From assembly GCF_932526225.1 (NCBI RefSeq), contig NC_064039.1, forward strand, positions 6,089,001 through 6,153,000: 64,000 nt of DNA, given 5' to 3'. Below, piece after piece: positions 17,937-31,203 of this stretch. The position numbers were made by a program, and so were the translations under genes. The stretch comes from Nematostella vectensis (taxonomy: Eukaryota; Cnidaria; Anthozoa; Actiniaria; Edwardsiidae). Numbering within the stretch: the first letter of the stretch is position 1; each line of letters begins with the position of its first letter. Under the pieces are notes generated by a model. The model had not been told where the DNA came from. It was given only the letters and a program-made list of their open reading frames with translations, and did not search any database.

Positions 17937-19349
17937 CAGCTTATCGCAGGGAATATTTGACAACAGAGGGCCGTCACAAGATGCCTGTGCACCAGGGTAG
18001 GCTCAGCCTACGTTTTTCTAAGAAAACAATTATCGATTTGCAGCTCCTACTGGCTACGGCCGTGAAATGATGACTAGGGTCCAGTTCTCCTCATACTGGC
18101 TGGGGCACCAGACCAACGTTGTATTTGCGTAACTTTTGCAAAGCGTTAAAAAGACTCAATAAATCAAATGCGTTGCTCAGACGCTCACAATTATAAAGTT
18201 GATTTCGTCGTTTGCGTTTGGTTTGCACCAAGAGACCATGGTCTCTTGTTTGCACTCAGTGTCACGTGACATCGACATACCTTTGTTCAGTCTCAAGAGG
18301 TCATCTCTGCGAACGCGCCTGGCTCTCCTGAATAACACCACTGACCTTCTTGTCGTTCCTTCGCCTAGGTTTTCGCCTGACCCTACAATGTGCCAACAAA
18401 AGTCAAGACATAGCCAGTGCGATGGTCTGTCACAGTGCTTTCACAAACTGGCACGTAATTCCGTCGATTGTAAACACGCCGGTACGCGTGTGTGTTTTGC
18501 CACCTTTTTTGCAGGTGATAGAAATAGGCGGCGCGACCTATCGTAGCCTCAGCCGTGAGATAAAAAATACTTTATTTCTTTCTCTTTAGCAATAAACTGG
18601 CCAAAAAGTCAAAGGTACTAGGTAGAGTTCTTTAGGCGAAAAGCATTTTGTCATTCAGTTTATGTATCTAGCTGTGTGTGTGAAGATCAACTATTAACAG
18701 CGTGTTCAAATTATATTTTCCACACATTATTTTCTCCTTATTAATCTAGTTTTGTGCTCAATCCTACACTTCCTCCTTGAATTGTCTATTGTTATTTATA
18801 TTTGGTTTCGAAATAAGCCACTTATTTTGTTTCAACAATCTTAATTGGGGTGTTACAAAAGGCAAACACAAATTCATAACTAAATGCAATATACATAGCC
18901 TACCTTCACCCGAGGCTCCAAATCCTGAGTACTGAAAAGCGGACACTACATTTATGTATAGTAAAAGGCAAGATAATAGTTTCTTTTTCCATCGCCAGTG
19001 GCGATCCATCGCAAGTGCACTGAAGGCTGCTTTCAAATCTTTCGTCCCCTACTGCTGAGTTTTGACCTTTTTGCTGGTGGTATCTTCATTAAATAATTAC
19101 GATATTGTTATTTCATATTCATGAAATTTCGATGGCATCCAGGCGTGCACCTTGCTTTATCGAGAAGTTACAAACTTTCTTCGGAGAGAATGAAAATGGA
19201 TGACAAAAGGAAGGGGAAATCGTTCACATATTATGTATAGGGGATATTTTGGTAGGCGCTTAGGTTGGAGAGTTTGTTCCACTTCTGTACTGCTTTCAAC
19301 ACCTCGGTAAACGAAATTACAAACCGGTCATTGCCCAAAAATTGACTAT

Positions 19350-20017
19350 AGCCCTATTTACACTACACAAAACTAACCCGGGTTCGACCCGGGCTAAATT
19401 AACCCGGGTTAGTTTTGGATTAGAGTGTAAGCACTGATCTGAGACGAAACAGGGTCAATAACAGAACGCATGCGTAGTAGTAGATTCATCAAAGTAAAAT
19501 ATGGCGGACAAAGCAAATCATCAACTTTTAGGCGCGCAGTTTTGTCGAGGTATTTTCATGCTGAAAATCATGGCTCTGGCAGTACAATATTTTTTTAAAA
19601 GAAGAACTGTAAGGAGAAGAAGATGGGGAGAGAGACAGAGAATTTCTGCTCAGTCGATCCTCGAGAAATATTTCCTGAACTCATTTTTTCAATTTAAACT
19701 GTAAAAACCAGTGACGTCCTGACTGTATCGACTGTCGAGTGAAAACAAGAGAGAGAGCCTTGCTTGGCGCCGTTTTTGTTTTAAACGCGAGTGCGCATGT
19801 TCATTACAGAAACTAACCCGGGTTCGCCCCAGTTTCCCGCTTAGACTACACTTTCGAAAACTAACCCGGGTTACTTTTAAAACTAACCCACCTCAAGAGG
19901 TGGGTTACTTTAACCCGGGTAGAACCCGGGTTAGTTGCATTTACACTACGAAAAACTAACCCGGGTTAACTTAACCCGGGTCGAACCCGGGTTAGTTTGT
20001 GTAGTGTAAATAGGGCT
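19350..20017. mobile_element. 668-bp inverted-repeat element packed with AACCCGGGTT palindromes
   Basis: Ends are inverted copies: AGCCCTATTTACACTACACA at the left and its complement at the right, flanked on both sides by TAT, a likely 3-bp target duplication. Near both ends AACCCGGGTT-type palindromes recur many times. An internal frame at 19501-19704 encodes a small basic protein with RRTVRRRRWGER. That cluster recalls the start of Harbinger-type transposases, but the match is too short to name it. Most likely a non-autonomous DNA transposon. Confidence 0.7.
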
Positions 20018-20313
20018 TATAATTACATTGTATAAAGAAGTGAGAGCGCTAGCACTAGCGATCTATGGAAAGTGAAACATTGAAAATAAAATAAAAAATA
20101 ACAAGTTAGTCTCAAATGAAACCCTTTTCTGTTTACTAATCACCGGATAACTTGTAGAAAATCAGAAGAAGATAAAAATGTAGCTATGTATTAAAAAGCT
20201 TTTCCTACAATAGTGTCATTATTGTTTTAGGATTCCATTATAATGAAAAGAATATGCACAAACTAAACTAAGTCAACAAGTGTATACATTGAATAAGGTT
20301 AGAGCGAGAACGT

Positions 20314-23300
20314 TCATAGAATCTTGTCATGATGAATGACTTCCTCCGAGTCGGAGATGGCAAGGACTTTCGTTACGTTCCGATCGTAGCTTTCCGGGAG
20401 TGGTTCGAGTCTTCGGCCACCGTCGTAAATACCCGAAAGCCTTCGCTGTCGGAAGTGGCCTTCGTCGTCTATCTGTCCGAATGATGCTCGGCGACCAGTG
20501 AAGCTGGATGACCGCCCTCGTGTCATGCTGTGTGTAATACCTAGTAAAATTGATGAGTTCAAGTCATCGCCCTTCGCCCTATTGTTGTTAAGTATTCAAA
20601 TGGTCCAAAGAGACGTGATAGTGCTAACTATCGTGTATGAATACTTACCCAAGAGATCAAGGGCAGAGGGTGTATCCCCTATATCCTCTGACACGGGGTT
20701 CTCGTTGACACGCACGATGACCAAGATCTTGGGTTCCTTATCGTAGTGCAGCCTAAAGGTCTTGTACATCTTTGGCAGAATGCAAGGTCCGATGTGCGCC
20801 TCGTTGGTGGACGTGCACGTGGCGCGGCCTTGGATGAGCAGTACCTCTTGCATCATGGACGAGATGCGAAACATGGAGTTGATACCGGGTCCAGGTAGTT
20901 TAGCCAAGTACGAACGCTCGCACATCAGCCGTATCTTGTCCTTAGTCCAATTGTGGTAGACCAACATATCCAGGAGGAGAGGAACTGCGATGCGCACGCC
21001 ACAAACGCGCCACAACCGGTCGTGAAGATCAGAGTGCGTTTCCATTATTTTTAGTAGTTTGTCCTTGGGCATGAAGTACGCCTGTTCAAAACAATGGTTA
21101 TCAATTTTCATCTTTCAAAGGCGACGCAGTTATGTTTGGCGCTGGCTCAACATTATACCGCGTCGTCTGATAGTTTGCTAGATTAATACATTTGAATGAC
21201 GTACTTGAACTGAAGTTTCGCAAGTGCAAGAGGAGTTCCGGGTGGAGCCGGTCAACAGGCCAAACTCTCCGATCAGGTTACCGGCTGACATGTAATCTGT
21301 GGACACGATCATGTCGCCAACCTGTCCATCTGACGGCTTGTTCCACTTGGCTACCGACACGCCGATCATCTGCCAGAAATAAATATAATTATAATGAAAT
21401 TATAAAAAAAAACATAGTGAAATAAATGAACATATGTAGTCAGTTTTAATAGAAGTACCTTGACCATGCCAGATACGATAAGGTAGATCCCGTCCACTTC
21501 TTCTCCTTGCTTAGCAATGGTATGCCCAAAGTCAAACACCCTCATCTCCGCGATGCTCGTGATGTCATCAATCACCTCCGGCTCCATGTTATCAAGCCAA
21601 ACCACGTTTCGCAGCAGAGATTCAGGGGACTGGGGTGGGATGTACGCGGGAGCGTTTAGTTGACGCTTCATTTTGGTCTCAATGATCTGGCAAAATAAAG
21701 ATAATGTTGATGGTGGTGGCATCGGTTTTGGTGGCGAGGATGATTGTGTTGAAGTTGTTAGCGGTGATGGTATGATATTAGCAGCGATGGTTTTGGTGGT
21801 TAGGATATTATATTCAGAATAACATTCTCTAGTTTATTTACCGATTCTAGTTTGTGCGATTCGGCCTCGTCGAGTAGGCCACCGCCTCTCAGCTCGTTGA
21901 TGACGTCTCTAGCATTATTCAGCACCGTTCTAGTGGCTTGTCTTGTCTTGACGGAAATTGCGATACCTGGATGCTCACGCTGAAGCATTCCTTTAAAATA
22001 AGACGGAATAGATTTTAGGCAGATATTGGTGATAGTGTCTAATTAGGGTATTCATGAAAGAAATGCGTTGCAGTATACCTGGCAAAGCTGGTTCCCTAGG
22101 TCCACATGAATACAAGGCCGTTATTATGTCCCCATTATGACTTACCAAGACTCTTTACCACCTCTAGTCTGTTCTGATCTGATCTGGATTTCAGGTCTCG
22201 CGAGATTCTCTTGTCCACCACCATGTGATCGATAAGTTTGTTGACCTCTTCTTCGGCGACAATGTACCCTTTTCCCACATCGTAACCAAAGCTCAGCTTG
22301 CGATTTACGATGTTGTTAACGAAGTCGATTATTTTAGGGACGACGGACTATTAAACACGAAAACAAAGCGATCATGAAAGTGATGGAAGATGCATTGGAT
22401 GTGGTATCTAGAGACCACATTGAAAAGTGCGTAAAATCCACGCTGTCCTTAGCCATGAAAAATGCTTTACCTTAATTAGCCTTAGCAGCCTGCCCATTCT
22501 CAGAACTCGGAAGATCCGAGCTGTTTTAAGAAACGTCGAAGAAAAGCTAGTGTCATCGGAAGAGGACGCTGCTTGGTCAATGATGATATCAATGAAGGAA
22601 AGAGCGACGATGAATAGATCCAACAAGTTCCAGTAAGCCTTGAAGTAGTAGATACGGAATGCAACGATCTAGAAGCACAAAAAAACATAAATTTCTTTAT
22701 GCTCGGTTACCAGTCGTAGGGTTTTAGATGCAACCGCAATCTTCTTCCCACTTAATTGGGGTAAATATAACTGAAGCGACACGACGAGGGCTTGGAACAA
22801 AGTCTACGGTCACTCTACAGAAACAGAACTTGAATCGTATTTTTACCTTCCATATTGTTTCCATTGTATAGAGAGTCACATACAAGTAGTTTATTATTTT
22901 GAGAGTAGGAAGGTATGATGCATTGTCGTCAGCCTCGAGCTCGAAGATGATGGGGATGACATTGAGAAGGATAAGACCGTTCATGGTGGCGTCGAACATG
23001 ACGTGCGCCGCGACTTTGTACATGAACAACTGAACGGGCGTCTTCGGTGGAGGGATGGCGTCGCTTGCCTTCAGATGCCTTATAGATTCCAGCTTATCTC
23101 GCTATGTGAGCGGAATAAAACAAAGTGACAAAGCATATAGCAAAAGATTATGGCAAACCTAGTGATAGTATAGTTGGCAAACCTACCACTTTTTGGAGGT
23201 ACGGCGGAATCCTCCAGTACGCCGTTAGATCCTCTGCTTCTATGATCCTAAAAATTGTATAATCAGCACGATACAATACCAATGTTAAAAACAACATCTA

Positions 23301-26300
23301 GTTGCTTTGCTAATTGAATAATTTTATCATAGCATATGGAAATAGGTTACTTTAAAAAACAAAAGAGATAATTTTTACGACTCATAGTATGTCCATAGCA
23401 TTAGAGTGATTCAGATCCGCGACGCCGGGAACAGGACGCTGGCTTGTGTGTGTTCTATTTCACGGACAATTTTCGGCATCGCGTCGTGTTTTTTCACGTC
23501 CTATTCAGGACGCAACGCCGGGAAAATAAGCGTGCGCCCGTAAAATGCGCACGACCCGGCGTCCTCTAGATAAAAAACACCGCCTTATTTCGCTGACTTA
23601 AAAGATATTGTTTAACATCAAAATAGATAAAATGATGATAAAAAAAATTTAACAGTATCGCTCCAAGATAGAAATCTTGGAGTAAGTATGCTGAAGCTAA
23701 AAAAAGATATTCCGTTGAAAATGTGGAAACTTTTACAAGTTACTTGGATTCTATTTTTATTATCACTCACTTATTTGCTTCGTCTGAGGCTTCGTCTGCC
23801 AAGTGAGTGAGCGCTTGCACAGCCTCACGGGATAACATGCCGTGCTCAAACTGTTTCCAGAAGCTGACCTTCTGCGCTTTGATCATGCGTACACGGCCGT
23901 CATCGGCCATCTCGGCAAACTCCTTCGGAGATGGCTCGTTAGGAACGCTAGCCTCGCAGTTTGGGCACGTGCTGTGGCGAATGAGGGTGGGCGTTTCCGA
24001 ATCAACCTGAAATCCAGTGAAAATTCTAAAATAGTCGTCTATCTTAACTGCTTTATGAGTTATAAGCCTTGGCAATAGCCAAGCTTAATTACAACAGTAT
24101 GGGTACGATCGTCATTTGTTACAGTGCTCCATAACAGTATCCTTAATAATAAAGCGACAGAGGTGCAACCGCCACACCCTTCCGCCATTCCTAGCTACTA
24201 CACGCCTTTTTAAACCTTATCCAAGGTGCATGACCTTACCTCTCCTTCGCTATCATAGTCCACGTATGGGTTATGGATGTCGCAGTATTTCTCTGCAAGC
24301 GACCAGTCAGCATCAGCGAGGAAGCGATCCGCTTTCAGCATAGTCAGCGTGCTGTTGTTACTTTCCTTGATCCGCTTGACCCCGTTCGTCATGGCGATAA
24401 TGCGAGAGTCTGAGATGTCACTCATTCCCATTTTCTCCAGGAGTTTTTTCATGGTGGTCGCGTTTACACATAGCGTGAGAATGCAAATACCAGCCGTGTG
24501 CACTAAAATCTGACAAAAAAGCAAAGCTAAGGGCGCGTTTTTTTTCCTATCATTCTGGAATGGGAATGGTTGGTAGAGAATGTCCAGAATAGCATTCAAG
24601 TCATTCTGCTACAGGTAGCAGAATGGGTGGAATGGCCTTCATTCCATTCCGGAATGGAACGGGAACGCGGGATAAACGAACGCGCGCTTTTTCTATTCTA
24701 ATCGTTCTCATTCCGGAATCACGAGTAAAAAACGCGCCATAAGTAGGAGCCCATATTTTTCCACAAAACTAATGTCTCTTATATCTTTCCATAAACAACG
24801 TTTTGTGTGAGGGTTTATAGGATAGAGAGGCTAAGCAGCAGGACGTAGCAGGGGGTGGAGCACTGGGGGCATGTGGTCCCCCCCTATCCGAATCTTACGT
24901 TGCCTGCTACGGCTCTGAGCAGGAAAACTAAAAAAGCACTTGCTTAATTGAGCTAGCGCCTGGAAAACAATTCTGTGGTAGGATGAACCTATAGAATCTC
25001 GTTATATTAGGCTAGGGCTATGGTTGCCCAGGACTAGGACATGTTGAGCTGTTACCTTGTGTCCTACGGCTTCGTGGTCGATATATACTTGCAATGCCAG
25101 TGCCAAGCCAACGGCCCCGCGCAGTCCGCCCCAGCACACCACCACAGCCGTCTGCCAGGTGAAACCGTAGCCAATGTGCATAAGGATAGGTGATAGTGAA
25201 CTAATGACCAACGCTCTAATGTCGGATAAAAATTAAAAAAACAAAAACAATCAGTTTACGGCTTTGGGTTTGAGTAGAGCTAACATGATGCAGCCAGATA
25301 TATTCACCTGATAACTGTGATGCCCAAATAATCTACGACCAGAAGAAACGCATCAAATGGCTCGAACGAGTGTAGGGTCTGCTCGACAATGACAACCCCG
25401 GCCATAATGAAGATGAGGGTGTTAGCGAGATAAGCAAGCATCTCCCAGAATCTGTGAAGGAACACCTCCACCTCTGGGCTAATACTGGTTTTCTGTGCAT
25501 TTACTTCAATCCCAAGGATGACCACCGCAATGACGCCTGATATGCCGAGAACTTCTTCTCCAATGTAGAACGTCAGGTAAGTGGAAACAAGTGTGATGGT
25601 TATCTCAACCATAGCATCGTTAAAAACTCGTTGTAGCCAGAACACAGTGATTTTACCCGCAGCCAGACCAAAGAAGTACCCACCTACAGCGACTCGAGGG
25701 AAGTACAGGCCAATCTCCGTCGCTGAAACAAAAACCATGCGAATGAATGCTATAGTTAAACAAGCTTTTGCTTTGCCTGATAACTTGCCAAGTTTCTAAT
25801 TGTGTTTAATTCTTAATAGCTAAATGATGGCACTTAGTAACATGTACAGCACAGTCTATTCATTTTTGTTCTTGGTTCTGTCCACTCTTGAAAGATTGAG
25901 ATTTTAACCAGTTTAACATATTTGTGCTGGTGTGAAAGCAGTACTAGTCTAGTTAGTTATTACTGGGGAAAAAACAATCTGCTGTTCCTGTGGGTAGCTT
26001 CTCACACAGGGCTACTACTCATCAATGCGTGGATCACTATTATTCGGCTTCTTTTTTTACCCTAATGTTATCTACTTTATGTCGGGAAAACGATGACCTG
26101 AAAACGGACAATTTGCCAATGCTCTCTGGAATAATTCCGGTAGAAAAAGTAGCTCAAAAACGTGAGGCGTAAGGCTTGGGAAGCGCCACACCTAGGGGAA
26201 TAGGGGTAAAATACTTACGAGTCAAAGAGCTAAAAGACAGGTTATAAAAGATCTTGTACATGACGATCGCCATGCCATCATTCAACAGAGACTCGCCCTC

Positions 26301-27278
26301 TATGATCGTTGCTAGCTGTTTTGATGTACCTAGAAATTCGCAAAGAAACGTGAGGTGTTTTGTTTTGTCGTTTATCAACAGTGAAGGAGCCTTGAGGCAC
26401 ATTTTTGAAAGCTAGAGCCAAGATAGTAACTATGTTTGCTAACTAAGGCTGTTGCAGCGAATTCGTGGTAGGTGTGGGGTGAGTTAGGATTGTGAAAATT
26501 GGAAGCACTTGTAGTAAGTGTTTCTGGTTTTAAGTGTTTTGTGTTTGTTTGTTTCCTCCAGGGGCTGATGCAGGATTTCTTGGAAAAGGGGGCACCGAGT
26601 AATGGGGTATCACCAGTAGAATTTACCTTTAAAACATGGGGGGGGGGAGCGGTGTTTCCCTGGATCTGCTTTTGTTATTGTGTTGGAATTAATTGTGATA
26701 ATTAATAATTGGAGCTGTATTTAATTATTATTGTATTTAATTATTATTGCAGTGGCAAAAGGGGGAGAACAGTCCATCCAGTTGTGAAGGCATGTATGGT
26801 TTTACAAAGAAATTATGAATATTTTTATTTGGTCATTCATTCCCTGAGGCGAATGATAATAATATATCTTACCTAAATCATTAAGAAGAGCAACAACTGC
26901 CACAGGATCTGTAGCACTGATAATAGCACCGAACATGAAGGCATTAAGCCATGTCCAGTTATAAGTGAAAATCATTTTTCCCATGACTCCTGACATAGCA
27001 GCACTTATGGCCAGACCAACCAGAGCAAGTAGGAGAACCTGCGAGAAGAGCTTGTTAAAGATATGGACATCCATGGCAAATGCAGACTCGAACAGCAGAA
27101 CAGGAAGGAAGGTGGTGAGGATAAGGTGAGGATTTTGGCTTGCCATTGTTGTGTATCTGAGTTAGGATTCAAACAAAAAAGCAGGTAATTAGAAATTCAG
27201 TAAAAAAAGGAAATAAACAACTAAAGGAAATAAATAAATAAATAAATAAATAAATGAATGAATGAATGAATGAATGAA

Positions 27279-27317
<39 letters not shown>

Positions 27318-27964
27318 ACAGGTAGGTAGGGAGGGAGGGAGGGAGGGAGGGAGGGAGGGAGGGAGGGAGGGAGGGAGGGAGGGAGGGAGGGAGGGAGGGA
27401 ATGAGGGAGGGAGGGAGGGAGGGAGGGAGGGAGGGAGGGAGGGAGGGAGGGAGGGAGGGAGGGAGGGAGGGAGGGAGGGAGGGAGGGAGGGAGGGAGGGA
27501 GGGAGGGAGGGAGGGAGGGAGGGAGGGAGGGAGGGAGGGAGGGAGGGAGGGAGGGAGGGAGGGAGGGAGGGAGGGAGGGAGGGAGGGAAAATAATTAAAC
27601 AATTATACACAAATCAGTATAAATCATTTTGTGCCATTACATCAAGCAGCTACATACTTTTGAAGTTCTGGAAATGTCCCTGATATTGCTCCGAAACAAC
27701 ACCCAAGAACGATGAGAACCACAGTGTACGGAATGGGCCATCCTTTCATAACCTGTCTGACGATTGCTGAAAACAAACAAGACAAGAGTTCTCGAAAAGC
27801 CTTCTTAGTAAAATAACGGATTGAGATCATAATATGTTACCTCCAAGTGCACAAACTGTAAATATAAATAGTATGGCATATGGCGGAGACTGATGTGTAT
27901 TTCCATAAGCTTCTGGAAGAGCGGTAGCAGTGGCATTTTCTGTCAAATTTGTCAGATTATTCAT
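20314..27964 (-). CDS. SLC9C1: Sperm-type Na+/H+ exchanger (sNHE, SLC9C1-like)
   Basis: Complete 18-exon minus-strand gene, 1,208 residues (SLC9C1 family about 1,180-1,330). Exons: 27841-27964, 27658-27766, 26873-27156, 26219-26329, 25308-25722, 25056-25215, 24240-24509, 23771-24006, 23187-23247, 22847-23101, 22471-22668, 22146-22347, 21842-21990, 21459-21686, 21205-21369, 20649-21081, 20314-20540 (17 coding junction sets seen; a 5' UTR intron ends at 27980-27981). The exchanger domain carries FLPVLLFESAF (94-104), SATDPVAVVALLND with Asp161, and EGESLLNDG (183-191). A voltage-sensor-like domain covers about 610-741, its S4 with seven basic residues at every third position. The cyclic-nucleotide-binding domain (about 885-1000) keeps GE at 968-969 and Arg978 of the phosphate-binding cassette. 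The tail holds RRAS and RRLS. In other animals this protein sits in the sperm flagellum and raises pH on hyperpolarisation and cAMP binding. Confidence 0.95.
24531..24739. mobile_element. 209-bp MITE with GGGCGCGTTTTTT ends and TAA target duplication
   Basis: Flanked by TAA on both sides (24528-24530 and 24740-24742), with inverted ends GGGCGCGTTTTTT and AAAAAACGCGCC. A second copy in opposite orientation lies at 45274-45477. The 3-bp TAA/TTA duplication is the usual mark of PIF/Harbinger-type elements. It sits in an intron of the exchanger gene between exons 25056-25215 and 24240-24509. Confidence 0.85.
27227..27588. repeat. Tetranucleotide microsatellite (AAAT/AATG then GGGA) in an exchanger intron
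   Basis: About 90 bp of AAAT and AATG units runs into about 260 bp of nearly pure GGGA with one interruption near 27400. It lies between exons 26873-27156 and 27658-27766. The long Pro-Ser-Leu and Gly-Arg-Glu frames it creates are not genes. Confidence 0.97.
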
Positions 27965-29431
27965 CGTGAATGTATCTCAACCTGAAGACAGAACAAGAGC
28001 AGAAAGATTAAGTTATTGCTAAGACTGGCATTGGAAATGACGTTTAGGTATGAGATAAAGTGGTACCAACCAAACAAACAACTAATGGATGTACAATAAG
28101 CTTACAGCCAACAGACAAAGATAGAAAAACACAGAGAAAGCTAACACAAGTAACACTCACTGCACTTCCAGTTCTTGTAGTACCCTTTTCTCGCAATTTG
28201 TCGTTATTCTTTTGCCAATTTCAATGTGCCATGACCAGTTGTTGCTTTTCCTGCATTTTTACTACATATCAGGACCAATTCTTGTGTTTTTCCGTAGGTG
28301 TTAGCGCCATTTCGGCGAGGATTGAACAACTTTTTCGCCAAGTTTGAAGTAACAGCCACAACGCGACTGTTTACGTACGCCATCTTCCTGCATTTTGATT
28401 GGTCGGTGGGACTAGCGCGCGCAAAGATTGCCGCTGTTGCGGTTGTTGCTCGCTGGTTTACGAGCTTGAAATAGTTTCAGTCTGGTCAAAAATTTGCTTT
28501 AGAATTCTTTTGGTGTTCGATTACACAAACAAAGGAGAAACAAATCTTTGGTCGGCCTTTCCGTCTCTTTTTGGCCTACCGGAATGTCTGGGTAGCACTA
28601 AAATTGAATTTGGGCCCAAAAACAGAAGTAATAGGGGGTATAAGAGAACAGAGGAATTCTAAAAAAAATTCCTATCGACAAAATCAGGGCAGGGGGACCC
28701 TGACTTTTCTCCTATTACTAAAGCCTAGTACCCATAAGTTACATAACGGACATAGGTATGACGACACGGGAACAAAATTCTCCCACTCAAAAGTGACATT
28801 TTCTCTAAAATAAATACATGTCATGTTAAAAAACACTAAGCATTTTTGTTGTGACATAACGCATAATGCCTGGTGCTAGTGTGCACCAGGCATAATGAAA
28901 AATAAACCGTTTACATTGTGCTTACTATATGAATTGCGTCCAAGAGAAAAAAATGGTTTCCGCCATAGCATATTTGCGTCTATACATTTCGACTCATGGA
29001 GGTCTATTTACATTTCTTAGCAGTCAAAACATCAAATCATTGTTCAACTTACTCTGTATCTCTGGTTAGAGTTTTATTTATTTCTTTTAAATTACTTTTA
29101 TTTTTTTAAATAGTCTTTCAGTGTCTGTATTTATACAGTGAGCTACTATTGCCTGATTGCGTGAGAATACAGCAATTCTACTTTTCTAGTTATCTCCTTG
29201 ATCTTGATATGAGCCCTCAAACCCCCACTTCCCGCGTGTCCACACACCATCCGCTGACCTCATAGCGCACGCCACCGGCACTGGCTGTCTCATGCAATCA
29301 GTGCCCAAGACTTGAATGTCCTACATTATAATCACCTTAACAAAGGCGCCGAAAATACACAGAATAATCATGGTGTAAAATGTTTGTGTGCATATCTAAG
29401 CCACCATTTAACCCCTGGCCCCCCATGGGAC
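27965..29431. other. Divergent upstream region of the exchanger and GTPase A genes
   Basis: Holds the 5' UTR and promoter of the exchanger gene (an acceptor TTCAG lies just upstream of its ATG on the minus strand, so the 5' UTR is split) and the upstream region of GTPase A. A 15-bp-stem hairpin built on ATGCCTGGTGC lies at about 28862-28897. No further gene recognised. Confidence 0.5.
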
Positions 29432-29439
29432 TATAAATA
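29432..29439 (+). promoter_or_regulatory. TATA box candidate for GTPase A
   Basis: TATAAATA in a GC-rich context, about 340 bp before the ATG. It would place transcription start near 29465 and give a ~315-nt leader if no leader intron is present. Confidence 0.45.
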
Positions 29440-29779
29440 CCGCACCTTTTGATTTTTACCTATCAGCTAATCTGGCAGTATCTGAGATAGGGTGGACGGA
29501 AGAAGCGCACTGTCTAGAATATCACACCAGCGGGCGAAGAGGGATTGTCTACAGTTCTCGAGCTCTGCCTAGTAGAATATTAATTTGCCCTCCCTCCAGT
29601 CAGCCACAACAATCATCACAAGAGACTCAACGCTAAAGTGGTACCCGACACAAGAAGTGCGCGCTTGATTCAACTTTGAACCGTCGCAGGGCAAAAAAAA
29701 AAGCCGTCAACGCAAGTACCACGTAGCTGTATTCGTCCATGCCACGAGATCAAAAAGACGTGAGCTTGGCTGGCACAGT

Positions 29780-31163
29780 ATGAGAAGACGAAGAAGCGGA
29801 CAAAGCCACCAGAATACGATCAGAAATATCCGTGCAGTTGTGCTTGGAAAAGATGGCGTAGGGAAGTCAGGTAAGAAGTGTGAATTTCGGGGTTAAATGC
29901 TGGATACTGATTGATTCCACCATGATTCAAATAAATAACGAATGATTAATGTATAAGTTACCAATGATAATTCTAAAGAATTCATCTTACTAAGTTAATC
30001 TCACGCTTTTAATTTTCGTGGAAGACTTAGGCGTAATTTCAGCAAATAAGTTGTCATTATTCGGCTGGGTGACTTCAGAGACAAGAATAAAGAATCATTT
30101 ATAATGACTTTTTAGTTTGACCTTACATCACACGTTTAGACACGGAGTTCAAAATCACAACTGCAATTATTGCAGTAGATTTTTTTTGGAAGATCAAAAA
30201 TCGTTTTCACAATAGTGATCGCGTATTGCTCTGCCAATGTTTTTACTTCCCTTTGCTACGCGTAATTCACTTTTCGGGCTGAGATACTAATGCGCAAATT
30301 AAAATACTGTAAACTAATCGAGTTGCAATTAACGGGCCCATAGTTACCACTGTGGCAATATCTCACGTCTTGTATCTGCAAACTAGCCCGAAGCACTGCG
30401 AGCAAACAGCTGTGAAAACAACACAAAGGTACCAACTTAAAAAATAACTGCGATTTGTTACCACATTATCCTTTTACTTTGGTACACTTTCCTAGACTTT
30501 ACAACATTTTTTTTTTACAAAGATGCACCGATGTGTCTTTAGTTAGACTTTGTTTTTGTAGACATCTCTAGGGATTACGTGTAGGGTATTAACACATTAT
30601 AAAGTGTCTATTGTTAACACCTATTCGGCAATACACAAATTTCTTTGAAGAATTATGTTGGCCCACTAGGACAGAGCTATTTTAGTTGTCAGACAAATTA
30701 CCGATTTTAAGCTAAATGGACACTCCTACCTGTTGAACAAAGAATCTGGTATATCAAACGATCAAAACATAATTAAATGGCTAAAAGTACTACGAGGGAC
30801 CCAGTTGTCGTTTGTCGGGTGTTTGGATTCGTAAAAAAGCAAGTGATTATTCAATGTCTAAGCGTTTTGATAGAGACTTCACAACGGATGAGGCACGACG
30901 ACGGCGCACAACGGCACTCTAAGCAGCTCTTTGGCTAGTCAACAGAAGTGAAATAGTTTTTGAAAAGAGATATACGCGGGGTACTGACGGTAGAACACTC
31001 TTTTTTTTATAAGAACCTTTTTTATAAGAACGTCCAGCCTGAGATTTCACCAAATTTTAAGAACATGCTAAGAACGTGTCGAGGCTCAGTAGCAGAATAT
31101 TGTTGTTGTTGTTGTTGTTGTTGCTGCTGCTGCTGCTGCTGTTGTTGTTGTTGCTGCTGTTGC

Positions 31164-31203
<40 letters not shown>

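Larger units (their letters stand above)
14670..19349. other. Intergenic region without a recognised gene
   Basis: About 4.7 kb between cathepsin D and the exchanger gene. Short frames occur (for example near 16155-16560 and 18199-18546), but none shows family motifs or convincing splice partners. The region holds a ~145-160-bp tandem duplication at 16301-16608 and a dispersed element at 17769-17936. Confidence 0.6.

Noticed and set aside
27189-27610. Pro-Ser-Leu repeat protein and its Gly-Arg-Glu counterpart
   Set aside because: Translation of a GGGA microsatellite inside an intron of the exchanger gene.
28859-28900. Hairpin with ATGCCTGGTGC arms as a microRNA precursor
   Set aside because: Stem is only about 15 bp with a short loop, too small for a typical precursor, and no other support.
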